A program made the translations under genes and the position numbers. Positions 33,359 to 42,689 of a DNA stretch of 64,000 bases are shown piece after piece. Source of the DNA: an uncultured Candidatus Melainabacteria bacterium (lineage in GTDB: Bacteria > Cyanobacteriota > Vampirovibrionia > Gastranaerophilales > Gastranaerophilaceae); the NCBI GenBank assembly GCA_934747325.1, contig CAKVGW010000001.1, forward strand, positions 34,652-98,651, written 5' to 3'. The first letter of the stretch is position 1. Each line of letters begins with the position of its first letter. The notes under the pieces are model-generated. The model had not been told where the DNA came from, did not search any database, and worked only from the letters and a program-made list of their open reading frames with translations.

Positions 33359-33910
33359 TTATTTTAAATGAGATTTTGCAAATTCACATCCGCAATAATT
33401 TTGTCGATAAATTCCCAATTCTTTAGATAGTTTATTTGTTTTTAAAAATCCGTCTTTTTTCTTGAAATCAATCGCAACAAATTCTAAATCACCTGCAAGC
33501 TCATTGCCAATTTTAGAAATCATTTCAAAATTTTTATGCGGGCTTATAACAAGTGATGTTGTGAATTTATTAATGCCAAGTTCCCTTGCTTTATTAACAG
33601 TTTGTTGCAAGCGCAAACGGATACATTCAATACAGCGTTTGCCTCTTTCTGGTTCTTTTTCTAAACCATTTACTACATTCAAATAATCTTCATGTTTGTA
33701 TTTTTCAACTATAAGGTCCACCCAATGATACATACAAACAATTTTTTGAGCTTCTAGGCGTTTGTTAAATTCCTCTTCTGTATCAATGTTAGGATTACAG
33801 AAATAAACAACAGGTAAATATCCCATCTCTTTTAGTAAAGCGATAGGATAACCTGAACATATTCCACAGCAAGCGTGGATTAATATTTTATTTTCTAGGT
33901 TTTGCTCCAT
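33359..33910 (-). CDS. queH: epoxyqueuosine reductase QueH
   Basis: Started at the ATG at 33910; the frame opens with a TTG two codons earlier. 183 residues. Motifs of QueH (former DUF208): ILIHACCGICSGYPIALLKE with adjacent cysteines, VVYFCNPNID, RCIECIRLRLQ, and NYCGCEFAKS at the end; these cysteines hold an iron-sulfur cluster and a second metal site. It carries out the last step of queuosine tRNA modification, in place of QueG. It overlaps the end of the upstream VKOR-DsbA gene by 23 bases. Confidence 0.9.
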   Translation of the reverse strand: MEQNLENKILIHACCGICSGYPIALLKEMGYLPVVYFCNPNIDTEEEFNKRLEAQKIVCMYHWVDLIVEKYKHEDYLNVVNGLEKEPERGKRCIECIRLRLQQTVNKARELGINKFTTSLVISPHKNFEMISKIGNELAGDLEFVAIDFKKKDGFLKTNKLSKELGIYRQNYCGCEFAKSHLK

Positions 33911-35078
33911 GTTCAATTAACAAATCCTTCAACTCATAATAAGGTTTTATACCAATAATTTGGTCGCCGTTAATATAGATGGTTGGTGTGCTATCAAGTC
34001 CAAGATTGTTTGCTTTTACCAATTCATTTTCAATTTCTTTGGCAACGGTATCTGATTCCATATCTTTAACAAATTTATCTTTATCAAAACCTAACTGTTC
34101 TGCTAATTTAAGCATATCTTCCATTTTCGTCGGCTGATTTTCGTATAAAAGCGAACTCATTTCCCAATAATTACCCTGTTTACCTGCTGCTATTGCACCT
34201 CTTGCCATAAAGCAGGCATTTGGATGCATATTAGCTGAAACATACGGATTGCATTCTTTATCAAAAGGTAAATTGTGGTGAATTATTTTTATGTTAGAGA
34301 AATCTTTAACCGCTTCATGCAACATTATATTTTCCATGTAGCAAATCGGGCAAACATAATCAGAATAAAGTTCTATTGTAACATCAGCATTTTCAGTACC
34401 TAACAAGTTCCCTTTAACTCTATAAGGATTGAATTTCATATCACGATATTTTAATATAGCTTTCTGTCTTTTGATATGAGGCACAAAATAATATGTTGTT
34501 CCACTGTATACTAAAAATGAAGTTGCAAGTATTACTAATACAATGAATGTTTTAGTATACTGTTTTGCACCGGCAATAAAATCAACAAATGTTGTTTTAA
34601 AAGCTGCAACAATTTCTTTAAACATACCGGAACAAGCAACAAGAGCTATTAATAAATCAATAAAATAAGTTATAAAGCATAAAATACAAAGCTTGTGTAT
34701 TTTAAAAATACTTAGCCCTGCCAAAGTCATAGAACATATAAAGGCTATTGTTCCAAGTGTACCAATGTAAGAAATTGGGTTTTTGAAAACTTCCAAAAAT
34801 TTAAGCAATTTGAATTTTTTGAAGTAATCAACAACAGTCATGAATAGAACAGTTAAATAAAAGAAAATTCCCCAATACGCAAGTGGAATTCCCCAAAATT
34901 GAGAAACTGTTGATCTTGCTGCGCCGTCACAATCAATAAAATCATTTATTGAACAAAAACTTGATAGTGCATACTTTTCATAGTTTGCAACATAATATAT
35001 GCACGCTAATTTAATGGAAAGCAGTAATCCTATAAAAGCAAGGATTTGTATTGCAAGTTTCTTTTTATCAATTTTCAT
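33888..35078 (-). CDS. VKOR-DsbA fusion, disulfide-bond formation protein
   Basis: Start at the ATG at 35078 (MKIDKKKLAI); an earlier in-frame TTG is less likely. 396 residues. Residues 1-150: a vitamin K epoxide reductase domain with four or five helices, loop cysteines C42 and C50, and the active pair CILC at 131-134. Residues about 175-197: another membrane helix. Residues 230-396: a DsbA-like thioredoxin domain with VCPIC at 242-246 and the cis-proline loop DSTPTIYINGD. VKOR reoxidises the thioredoxin domain using quinone, so one protein both makes and passes on disulfides in the periplasm. Such fusions are typical of cyanobacteria and relatives. Confidence 0.92.
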   Translation of the reverse strand: MKIDKKKLAIQILAFIGLLLSIKLACIYYVANYEKYALSSFCSINDFIDCDGAARSTVSQFWGIPLAYWGIFFYLTVLFMTVVDYFKKFKLLKFLEVFKNPISYIGTLGTIAFICSMTLAGLSIFKIHKLCILCFITYFIDLLIALVACSGMFKEIVAAFKTTFVDFIAGAKQYTKTFIVLVILATSFLVYSGTTYYFVPHIKRQKAILKYRDMKFNPYRVKGNLLGTENADVTIELYSDYVCPICYMENIMLHEAVKDFSNIKIIHHNLPFDKECNPYVSANMHPNACFMARGAIAAGKQGNYWEMSSLLYENQPTKMEDMLKLAEQLGFDKDKFVKDMESDTVAKEIENELVKANNLGLDSTPTIYINGDQIIGIKPYYELKDLLIEHGAKPRK

Positions 35079-35540
35079 AAAACCCAACTCCCGTCTAGTC
35101 TACTTATCTAATTCTAATATATAATAATCTTTTTTCAATGATACTAATACCCAATGAGTCTAATCAAAAGGTTTTAGCCGACTTAGACTATATTAATCGA
35201 TACTAAGATTTTTGTTAAGATTTGTTACGAAAATCATACGTTTTGATGATTTTATTTTAAAAAACTACTGCTAATATATATCTATACTCCTTAAAAAACG
35301 ACGATACACATATCCCTAATCAACAGCTATGCACGATAAAAAGTTCATAGCTTTTTTTTGTGCTACGCACGTAGGCATTAGGACGGATGACATGAATTTT
35401 TTCTTCTTGCTTTTTCAAAGAAGAAAAAAGTAAGAATTCTTTAGAAATAAAAAAAATAAAATGTAAATTTTTTGTAACAATTCATTAATAAAAGTCAATT
35501 TTAAACCTTTACCTGTTTTATACTTGTAGGAAGAAGTGTT
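35079..35540. other. gap with terminator-like hairpin and GTGCTACGCAC repeat
   Basis: No gene. The left part is an AT-rich promoter region for the leftward VKOR-DsbA gene. AGCTATG (35325-35331) and CATAGCT (35346-35352) pair ahead of eight T, a terminator-like hairpin. GTGCTACGCACGTAGG (35360-35375) follows, then GCATTAGGACGGATGACATG, matching the prophage unit at 10632-10683. A second hairpin, TTTTTTCTTCTT / AAGAAGAAAAAA, spans about 35397-35429. Confidence 0.6.
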
Positions 35541-36131
35541 ATGAATATACAGCCGATACAATATAATAGTGTTTCCATGCAAGGGAAAAAGGATAATTCG
35601 TGGAATCGTATAAAGCGTCGTATTGCTCAAAAAGTACTTGACACGCTACCTTCGCATACCCAAAAAGAATCTGCGAGAAGTCGTGACGAGTGGAATAAAA
35701 TTGATAATTGGATATCTAAGCCGGCTCAAAATAGAGCTTTGATGGGTGTGGCGGCTATTATTACTCAACCGGCGATAGATTATCATAATCATAAAGTTGA
35801 TGAAGAAACTCGAAGAATTTCAAGAAATAGAACGATTGCGAAGATTATCGCCGGCACTTGTGTAGGTATTTTAGTAAGAGGATCTGCCTATAAAGCTGTC
35901 GAGTCAATGACAAATATCGGTGGCAAGTCAAAATCCAGCAAGGCGTTATTGCCTAAAAAATTTCTTGGTGAAATTAGTAAAAATGAAAAATTCTTAAAAA
36001 ATTATAGAAACGCACTATCCAGTTCTTTGGCAATTCTAGCAATGTGCGTAACTAACTTTGTTCTAGACGCTCCGCTAACGGTATTTTTAACAAATAAATT
36101 AAACGAAAAAAAGGAGGATGGTCATGAATAG
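35541..36131 (+). CDS. hypothetical protein, first of a lineage-specific pair
   Basis: 196 residues with AGGAAG upstream of the ATG. N-terminus MNIQPIQYNSVSMQGKKDNS, a basic amphipathic stretch, then two hydrophobic segments at about 110-125 (IAKIIAGTCVGILVRGSAY) and 160-180 (LSSSLAILAMCVTNFVLDAP). No family is recognised. It overlaps the next gene by eight bases, and both share the layout soluble-basic plus Ala/Gly-rich helices, so they probably form a complex at the membrane. Confidence 0.6.
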   Translation: MNIQPIQYNSVSMQGKKDNSWNRIKRRIAQKVLDTLPSHTQKESARSRDEWNKIDNWISKPAQNRALMGVAAIITQPAIDYHNHKVDEETRRISRNRTIAKIIAGTCVGILVRGSAYKAVESMTNIGGKSKSSKALLPKKFLGEISKNEKFLKNYRNALSSSLAILAMCVTNFVLDAPLTVFLTNKLNEKKEDGHE

Positions 36132-36684
36132 TTCTCCTTTACAAAAAGGACTCGAATGGGTTTATAACAGTTTTAAAAAGAACACAGCAACAATGCTTGT
36201 AGTAACAGGCACTATCGGTTGGGGTTTGTCATCATTGGCACAAATCGGTGCAGTTATGATAAATCCGAAAATTCCTAAAGAACAAAAAAGTTTTCTTGTG
36301 CCTCAAGAATTTTTAGATGCGGTCGTTAATATCGGTTCTTTCTTTATGGTAACTCAGGCAACAAAAAAAATTGTTTCAAAAATGGCTTCAACAGGTAAAA
36401 TTGCACCAACAAAGGTTCGTGAATTCCTTAGTAAAAATAAAGTCTACGAAAAACAAGTTGGTAAATTATCTCTTGATTTAGATGAAGTTCTTAAAACTGA
36501 AAATAAATTTCCAAAAGAGTCATATTATGCTTATAAAAATTTTGCAACTACTCTTGGAACAGTTGGTGCAAGTATCGTATCTTCAAATATAATTACTCCT
36601 GTTTTAAGAAATTCAATGGCTTCTAATATTCAAAAGAAGTATTTGGATAATCGTCCTCAACACTCAGGCAATATGCGAGTTTAA
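36124..36684 (+). CDS. hypothetical protein, second of a lineage-specific pair
   Basis: Started at the ATG at 36124 because AAGGAGG is seven bases upstream; the ATG at 36118 is too close to that site. 186 residues. Hydrophobic segments at about 20-45 (TATMLVVTGTIGWGLSSLAQ), 68-85 and 150-170 (TLGTVGASIVSSNIITPVLR). No known family. Both members of the pair carry a conserved-looking closing segment (FVLDAPLTVFLTNKL here paralleled by SNIITPVLRNSM). Terminator follows. Confidence 0.6.
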   Translation: MNSSPLQKGLEWVYNSFKKNTATMLVVTGTIGWGLSSLAQIGAVMINPKIPKEQKSFLVPQEFLDAVVNIGSFFMVTQATKKIVSKMASTGKIAPTKVREFLSKNKVYEKQVGKLSLDLDEVLKTENKFPKESYYAYKNFATTLGTVGASIVSSNIITPVLRNSMASNIQKKYLDNRPQHSGNMRV

Positions 36685-36700
36685 TTAAAACTGCTTTTTT

Positions 36701-36740
36701 ATAAAGAACAAGCTGTTATTTACATCTTGTTCTTTATTTG
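36701..36740 (+). terminator. hairpin terminator after hypothetical pair
   Basis: ATAAAGAACAAG (36701-36712) and CTTGTTCTTTAT (36726-36737), T-rich tail. Confidence 0.7.
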
Positions 36741-36764
36741 TTACTATTTAGTGGGGGATTTTTT

Positions 36765-38288
36765 ATGAAAAAGAAAGTTTCTTTACTGGCTTTAGCATTA
36801 TTAATGTTTTCAACTTCTACTTATGCAGGTGAAAATAACGACTTACGAACTTTATTTACAAATAACAAAGCAAATATTTGCGGTATAAATCTCAGAACTT
36901 TTAACGCTCAAGATTTAAATGGCAATGAAATAATTGATGAAGATGAAGTCAGCGGAAATTTTCTTAATGTGATTGACAGATTAGATGAAATAAAAAATCT
37001 TGGCATAAATACGCTTCACGTTCTACCTATAACTCCTGTTGGAAGACTTAAAGCACTTGGAACGGCAGGATCAGTGTACGCTGCGGAAAATTTTTGGGAT
37101 ATAAACCCTCAGTTGGTTGATAAAACTTCAAAACTTACGGATATTGAACAGGCAAAAAAATTTGTTGAAGAATGTCATAAACGAGGAATTAGAGTTATAA
37201 TTGACCTTCCAAGCTGTGGCGCTTATGACTTATTTTTAACTCATCCCGAATTATTTATAAAAGATGATAAACAGTGTTCAATTGTTCCTACAGATTGGAC
37301 GGATGTAAGATTGCTTAAAACAGGCAATAACAAAAAACTAAATCAAGATGTAATAGATGCTCATAAAAAGTTTGTTGATTTGGTTTTATCAATCGGTGCA
37401 GACGGAATCAGAGCGGACGTTGCGACAATTAAACCTTCCGCTTTTTGGGAAGAAATTATTAGCTACACTAGAAGTAAAGACCCCGAATTTATGTTTTTAG
37501 CTGAAGCGTCTGATTCTTGGAGAGAACCACCAAGCCAATATGCAGAATTTACACCTTACGATAAATTGCTTCAAGCTGGATTTGATGGTTATTACGGAAG
37601 CTTTTTTAACTTAAAAGAGTGGAACGCAGAACAGTTTATGGAACATATAAAATTTAATTTAAAATTGCTTGATTCATATAAAGCACCAAAAAGTGTAATC
37701 ATGAGTTTTACGACTCATGATGAAGTCAGTCCTGTTGTTTTGCATGGCGAAAACTTTTCAATCATGATTTCTTGGTTGGAAGCGACTTTACCGTTTAATC
37801 CTTATTGTATTGACGGTTTCTTTACAGGTGATGAGTATTTGTATTCTTGGGCAAACACTAAGGCTCAAAAATCCGAAACCGATGATGATACTTATTTTGT
37901 ACACCGTGGCAAATTAGATATATTTAATTTTTCCAGAAAGCCAGATGGTAAAAATGAAAGAATTTTGAATAACTTTAAAGAAGCTTTGGCTTTTAGAAAT
38001 GACAATTTGGATTTAGTAACAAAAGGTGATTTTACAGAACTAAAAACCGGCAATGACAAAGTTTTTGCTTTTACAAGAAAATTGAATAAAGAACAAATAA
38101 TTGTTGTCGGTAATTTGGATTTCAAAAATCCGCAAAATAAAATTACAATAAAAGATAAAAGTATTAATAAAAAGAATGTGTTGGATGTTATAACAGGTAA
38201 CGACAACATAAAAGCGGGTCATAAACGTTTATTTACGGATTTAGATGCCGGAGAAATTAAAGTTTTGATGATTAAAGAAAGGAAATAA
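36765..38288 (+). CDS. secreted GH13 alpha-amylase-family protein
   Basis: Start at 36765 after GGGGGA; the longer frame to 36738 lacks a site. 507 residues. Signal peptide at 1-21 ending STYAG. A calcium-loop-like D50LNGNEIIDEDE precedes the barrel. GH13 blocks: GIRADVA with nucleophile D218, FLAEAS with acid E247, FTTHDE with D319. Block I reads IIDLPSCGAYD where DxxxNH is usual. A C-terminal beta domain starts near 430. It acts on alpha-glucans, as hydrolase or transferase, outside the inner membrane. Four bases before trpS. Confidence 0.85.
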   Translation: MKKKVSLLALALLMFSTSTYAGENNDLRTLFTNNKANICGINLRTFNAQDLNGNEIIDEDEVSGNFLNVIDRLDEIKNLGINTLHVLPITPVGRLKALGTAGSVYAAENFWDINPQLVDKTSKLTDIEQAKKFVEECHKRGIRVIIDLPSCGAYDLFLTHPELFIKDDKQCSIVPTDWTDVRLLKTGNNKKLNQDVIDAHKKFVDLVLSIGADGIRADVATIKPSAFWEEIISYTRSKDPEFMFLAEASDSWREPPSQYAEFTPYDKLLQAGFDGYYGSFFNLKEWNAEQFMEHIKFNLKLLDSYKAPKSVIMSFTTHDEVSPVVLHGENFSIMISWLEATLPFNPYCIDGFFTGDEYLYSWANTKAQKSETDDDTYFVHRGKLDIFNFSRKPDGKNERILNNFKEALAFRNDNLDLVTKGDFTELKTGNDKVFAFTRKLNKEQIIVVGNLDFKNPQNKITIKDKSINKKNVLDVITGNDNIKAGHKRLFTDLDAGEIKVLMIKERK

Positions 38289-38291
38289 TAT

Positions 38292-39296
38292 ATGCAGGAT
38301 AAAATTGTAGTAACAGGCATGCGCCCAACAGGCAAACTTCATTTGGGACATTATTTAGGTGTAATAGAAAACATGTTAAAACTCCAAGATGAATACAGAT
38401 GTTTTTATTTTATTGCAGACTGGCATGCATTGACTACAAAATATGATAAAACAGAATCTTTAAGACAAGATGTGATTGATGTTGCGATTGATTGGCTTGC
38501 AAGCGGAATTAATCCTGAAAAATCAACAATCTATGTACAATCTTTGATTCCTGAGATTGCAGAACTTCATATATATTTAAGCATGATTACTCCTCAAAAC
38601 TGGGTAGAAAGAGATCCAAATTTAAAAGATATGGCAAAAATTTTGCACTCAAAAGAAGGCTTCGCATCTCAAATTAATTATGGCTTGATGGGTTATCCTG
38701 TTCTTATGACGGCCGATATTTTGGCGTTTAATACAGATTTTGTTCCTGTTGGAATTGATCAAGTAGCGCACGTTGAATTAACAAGAGATATTGCACGAAG
38801 ATTTAATAATATTTATAAAACTGATTTCTTTAAAGAAACAAAACCTTTGTTGAACAATTGTTCTTTGATTTGTGGTTTAGACGGTAATAAAATGGGCAAA
38901 TCTTTCAATAATGATATTAAAATTGCTGATACTGAAGAAGTAACTGCGAAAAAGATTATGTCTGCAATTACTGATAGAAGCAGAATGAGAAAAGACGACC
39001 CGGGTCATCCTGATGATTGTGAAGTAGCTTTCAAGTATTGGAAGATTTTCGGAAGTGAAGAAGAAGTTAATACAATCAGATGTGAATGCGAAAAAGGTCA
39101 ACGCGGATGTGCAGATTGCAAACGTCAATTGGGTGCAAAAGTTAATGAGAAATTTAAAGAAGTTAGAGAAAATAGAAGATATTATGAAGCTCATCCGGAA
39201 ATCGTTGAAAAGATTTTGAACGATGGCTCAGCTAGAGCAAGGGAAGAAGCTCAAAAAGTTCTAAAAGAAGTTAGAAAATTTGTAAGAATGTATTAA
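38292..39296 (+). CDS. trpS: tryptophanyl-tRNA synthetase
   Basis: 334 residues, the usual bacterial length. Class I signatures: TGKLHLGHYLG (the HIGH region) at about 13-23 and NKMGKSFNNDI (the KMSKS loop). NWVERDPNLKD and VPVGIDQVAHVELTRDIARR are typical TrpS blocks. Charges tRNA-Trp. GAAAGGAAA precedes the ATG and the gap from the GH13 gene is four bases, so they are cotranscribed. A Cys-rich segment near residue 255-275 (CECEKGQRGCADCKRQ) could bind a metal, as in some TrpS of this type. Confidence 0.95.
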   Translation: MQDKIVVTGMRPTGKLHLGHYLGVIENMLKLQDEYRCFYFIADWHALTTKYDKTESLRQDVIDVAIDWLASGINPEKSTIYVQSLIPEIAELHIYLSMITPQNWVERDPNLKDMAKILHSKEGFASQINYGLMGYPVLMTADILAFNTDFVPVGIDQVAHVELTRDIARRFNNIYKTDFFKETKPLLNNCSLICGLDGNKMGKSFNNDIKIADTEEVTAKKIMSAITDRSRMRKDDPGHPDDCEVAFKYWKIFGSEEEVNTIRCECEKGQRGCADCKRQLGAKVNEKFKEVRENRRYYEAHPEIVEKILNDGSARAREEAQKVLKEVRKFVRMY

Positions 39297-39302
39297 TAAT
39301 CA

Positions 39303-39333
39303 AAAGCGTCAATAAAAAGATTGGCGCTTTTTT
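39303..39333 (+). terminator. terminator of trpS
   Basis: AAAGCGTCAAT and ATTGGCGCTTT with one G-U pair, then TTT. Confidence 0.8.
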
Positions 39334-39439
39334 ATTATTCTAAAATAATATTAAGATAAAGATTATATAAATATTTCAAGAAACTTTTATTTTTTATATT
39401 ATACTTTTTCTTGTAGATAAAATTTATTGGAGAAAGAGA

Positions 39440-40264
39440 ATGACAGTTTTAGAAAAATCATTAATTCATCCTTCAGCGGTAATTCACCCATCGGCTGAAA
39501 TTGCAGAAGGAGTTACAATTGGCCCTAACGTAGTTATCGGTGAAGGTGTAAAAATCGGAAAAGGTACAAGAGTTATTGCGAATGCTTATATTGAATTTGC
39601 AGAAATTGGTGAAAACTGTACAATTTCTCCATTTGCAACAATTGGTTCTGAACCTCAAGACTTGGGTTATAAAGGTGAAGCTACTAAAGTTGTAATCGGC
39701 AACGAAACAATTATTAAAGAAAACGTAACAATTCATAGAGGCGCAGCTTGTGGTGATTTTACAACAAGAATCGGTAATAAATGCTTGTTAATGGTTGGTT
39801 CTCACATTGCACACAACTGCGTATTAGCAGATCAAGTTATTTTGGCAAACCTTGTTACATTGGGTGGTCACGTTCATGTAGGATTTGGTGCATTTGTTGG
39901 CGGTATGAGTGTATTCCACCAAAATATCAGAATTGGAGATATGGCAATAATTAGTGGTTTCTCTGCTTCAAGACAAGATATCTTACCTTATTCAAAAGGC
40001 GAAGGCAGACCTCCTGTTCCACGTGGTTTAAATGTTATTGCTATGAAACGTAGAGGAGTTTCTCAAGAAATTAGAACTGCTACAAATGAAGCGTTCAAAT
40101 TGTTGATTTCAGAAGAATATAATACATCTCAAGCAATTGAAAAAATCAAAGCTGAAATTCCTATGAATGAATATATAGAAAAAATGATTGATTTTATTCA
40201 AACTTCAAAACGCGGTGTGCTTCTTAAATCACACAAATCTGGTTATCAATCTTTAGATGATTAA
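39440..40264 (+). CDS. lpxA: UDP-N-acetylglucosamine acyltransferase
   Basis: 274 residues. Left-handed beta-helix hexapeptide repeats fill residues 5-190 (IHPSAVIHPSAEIAEGVTIG). The catalytic histidine lies in GSHIAHNC, and the C-terminal helical part has GLNVIAMKRRGVS as in LpxA. It performs the first step of lipid A synthesis, so the cell should have an outer membrane. TTGGAGAAAG precedes the ATG. It is alone here, without fabZ or lpxB, and ends in a terminator. About ten residues longer than E. coli LpxA. Confidence 0.92.
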   Translation: MTVLEKSLIHPSAVIHPSAEIAEGVTIGPNVVIGEGVKIGKGTRVIANAYIEFAEIGENCTISPFATIGSEPQDLGYKGEATKVVIGNETIIKENVTIHRGAACGDFTTRIGNKCLLMVGSHIAHNCVLADQVILANLVTLGGHVHVGFGAFVGGMSVFHQNIRIGDMAIISGFSASRQDILPYSKGEGRPPVPRGLNVIAMKRRGVSQEIRTATNEAFKLLISEEYNTSQAIEKIKAEIPMNEYIEKMIDFIQTSKRGVLLKSHKSGYQSLDD

Positions 40265-40280
40265 TAGTTTAATAAATAAT

Positions 40281-40317
40281 AAAAGTGGCTGATATTTTTT
40301 ATCAGCCACTTTTTGTA
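40281..40317 (+). terminator. terminator of lpxA
   Basis: AAAAGTGGCTGAT (40281-40293) and ATCAGCCACTTTT (40301-40313) with T-run. Confidence 0.87.
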
Positions 40318-40418
40318 TTTAATAAAGTAAATTTTAGTTAACATTCTATTGTTCTTATATTTAATTTTGACTAGAATAACATTAAAGGGTAAAACTATCA
40401 CATTTTTTAGGAGAAGGA

Positions 40419-40640
40419 ATGAGCGAACAATCAAGACGAAACCCTTACATGGACTATCGAAATGTAGTTCCGTTTATGGATTTATCAGGTTTTGTAGTTA
40501 GACAACCCCACGCTTTAGAAGAAAAACCTGCAATGTCTTTGCAGGAAGAATTAATGAAAAAGAAATTTTCTAATATGATTAATCTAAGGCGATTAAAGTA
40601 TTGTAAATTGTGTGAGGCGTATAGAAATGGAAGAAAATAA
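40419..40640 (+). CDS. small hypothetical protein before proA
   Basis: 73 residues with TAGGAGAAGG before the ATG. MSEQSRRNPYMDYRNVVPFM, then ALEEKPAMSLQEELMKKKFS and a basic tail with two cysteines (LKYCKLCEAYRNGRK), which could be half of a zinc site. No family recognised. Overlaps the proA start by 14 bases, so it is the first gene of a small gene-proA-tyrA operon. Confidence 0.65.
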   Translation: MSEQSRRNPYMDYRNVVPFMDLSGFVVRQPHALEEKPAMSLQEELMKKKFSNMINLRRLKYCKLCEAYRNGRK

Positions 40641-41883
40641 TTTTCTGGAAATTGCAATTAAAGCTAAAAATGCATCAAAAAAAGTTGCAACTTTGTCAAC
40701 TGAAATAAAAAATAAGGCACTTTTAAATATTGCAAATAATTTAAAAGCTAATCAAGACAAGATTTTTGAAGCTAATAAAATGGATTTAGAATTGGCAAAA
40801 CCTTTTGTTGAAAATGGTGAGTTGTCACAATCAGTTTTTAATCGTCTTAAATTAGACGAAAACAAAATGCGTGACATGATTCAAGGTATTATTGATATCT
40901 CAAACCTAGAAGACCCTATTGGTAAAACGCTTCTTAAACGTCAACTTGATGATGGTTTAATTTTGACAAAAATTTCCTGCCCTATTGGTGTTCTTGGAAT
41001 TATTTTTGAAGCAAGACCTGATGTTATTTCTCAAATTTCATCACTTGCGATAAAATCTTCAAACGCGGTTATATTAAAAGGCGGAAAAGAATCTATAAAT
41101 ACAAATAAAGCTATTATGAATGTTATTAAAGAAGCTTTAGCAAAAACCGAAGGCTTTCCTGAAAATGTTTTGACACAAGTTTTCACAAGAGATGATGTAA
41201 AAAATATGCTTTCTATGGATAAGTACATTGATTTGATTATTCCTCGTGGTGGAAATAACTTGGTTAAGTTTATAAAAGGAAATACAAAAATTCCTGTACT
41301 AGGTCATGCTGACGGTATTTGTCATATATTCGTAGACGCTTCTGCTGATTTAGAAAAATCAAAACGAGTTATAATTGATGCTAAAACTCAATATCCTAGT
41401 GCATGTAATTCTGTTGAAACAATTTTAATTCACAAAGATTTTAAATATGAAACGGAATTATTAAAAGCTTTAGAGGATGCGGATATAGAGCTTATAGCTA
41501 CTCCTGAAAGTTGGCATAAAGAATATTCAGATAAAGTTTTATCTTACAAATTTGTTTCAAGTCTTGAAGAAGCAATTGAACATATTAATGAATTTTCTTC
41601 AGGTCATACGGAATCAATTTTGACAGAAGATAAAAATAACGCAAAAATCTTTATGAATGCAGTTGATTCCGCCGGAGTTTATCATAACGTATCAACCAGA
41701 TTTGCAGACGGTTTTAGATATGGTTTCGGCGCAGAAGTCGGAATTTCTACAAACAAAACCCATGCCAGAGGGCCTGTCGGTCTGGAAGGTCTTACTATTT
41801 ATAAATACAATTTGGAAGGCAATGGCGATATTGTTAAAGATTATGTTGAAGGTGTGAAGAAGTTTAATCATAAGGATATTTAG
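40627..41883 (+). CDS. proA: gamma-glutamyl phosphate reductase
   Basis: Start at the ATG at 40627; a GTG at 40612 is in frame but less likely. 418 residues. Aldehyde-dehydrogenase fold with the ProA blocks CPIGVLGIIFEARPDVISQI, the catalytic cysteine in QYPSACNSVETILIH, and GFGAEVGISTNKTHARGPVG near the end. It is the second step of proline synthesis. No proB is in the window. The tyrA start follows its TAG directly. Confidence 0.93.
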   Translation: MEENNFLEIAIKAKNASKKVATLSTEIKNKALLNIANNLKANQDKIFEANKMDLELAKPFVENGELSQSVFNRLKLDENKMRDMIQGIIDISNLEDPIGKTLLKRQLDDGLILTKISCPIGVLGIIFEARPDVISQISSLAIKSSNAVILKGGKESINTNKAIMNVIKEALAKTEGFPENVLTQVFTRDDVKNMLSMDKYIDLIIPRGGNNLVKFIKGNTKIPVLGHADGICHIFVDASADLEKSKRVIIDAKTQYPSACNSVETILIHKDFKYETELLKALEDADIELIATPESWHKEYSDKVLSYKFVSSLEEAIEHINEFSSGHTESILTEDKNNAKIFMNAVDSAGVYHNVSTRFADGFRYGFGAEVGISTNKTHARGPVGLEGLTIYKYNLEGNGDIVKDYVEGVKKFNHKDI

Positions 41884-42660
41884 ATGAAAATTGGAGTTAT
41901 TGGTTTAGGTTTAATTGGCGGTTCTATTTTTAAACGCGGAAAAGAAAAACATGAAATGATAGGTGTTTCACGCTCGGTTAATGAAGAAGGTGTGAGTAAA
42001 GATTACGCGTCATTAAAAGGTTGTGATTTAGTTTTTGTTTGTACTCCAATGAACAAAACGCTTGAGATTTTAGATAAATTGGAAAATTTCTTAGATGAAA
42101 ACACAATTGTTACAGATGTTTGCAGTTTAAAAGAATTTGTTTCAAAAAAGAACTATAAATTTAAATTTATTCCTTCACATCCGATGGCCGGGACTGAACA
42201 TAGCGGTTGGGAACATTCTTTTTCTGAACTTTTTGAAGGTGCTACTTGGGCTGTAACTTTAAAAGATGATACTGCTTTAGAGGATTTTGAAAAATTAAAA
42301 TCAGTTATCAAAGATTTTGGCGCAAATACGGTTATGACTACCCCTCAAGAACATGATAAAGCTGTTGCTCTTATTTCTCATGCACCTATGCTAGTTGCTC
42401 AAGCTTTGTGCAAAAATATCGAAAGTAACGAACTTGCTCAAAAACTAGCTTCAAGCGGTTTTCGTGATACTACGAGACTGGCGCTTTCTAATACAGAAAT
42501 GGCAAATGATATGATTTTGATGAATGGTGAAAATATAAAAGATGTTGTTACTCTTTTAGACAAAAATATTGACGCAATTTTGGAAAGCGATTATAAAAAA
42601 CAAGCTGAGCATATAAAAGAATTTAGACAAAATCTTTATGCAGCAAAAGTTTGTTTGTAA
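41884..42660 (+). CDS. tyrA: prephenate dehydrogenase
   Basis: 258 residues. Rossmann start GVIGLGLIGGSIFKRG; IPSHPMAGTEHSGWEHS holds the substrate-site histidine of the TyrA family; MVAQALCK-like helices close the dimer domain. It converts prephenate to hydroxyphenylpyruvate for tyrosine. Slightly short for the family (usual about 280-370) and without an ACT domain. Directly joined to proA. Confidence 0.9.
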   Translation: MKIGVIGLGLIGGSIFKRGKEKHEMIGVSRSVNEEGVSKDYASLKGCDLVFVCTPMNKTLEILDKLENFLDENTIVTDVCSLKEFVSKKNYKFKFIPSHPMAGTEHSGWEHSFSELFEGATWAVTLKDDTALEDFEKLKSVIKDFGANTVMTTPQEHDKAVALISHAPMLVAQALCKNIESNELAQKLASSGFRDTTRLALSNTEMANDMILMNGENIKDVVTLLDKNIDAILESDYKKQAEHIKEFRQNLYAAKVCL

Positions 42661-42689
42661 CAAAAGAAAAAATATGCTAGAATAAGCTT

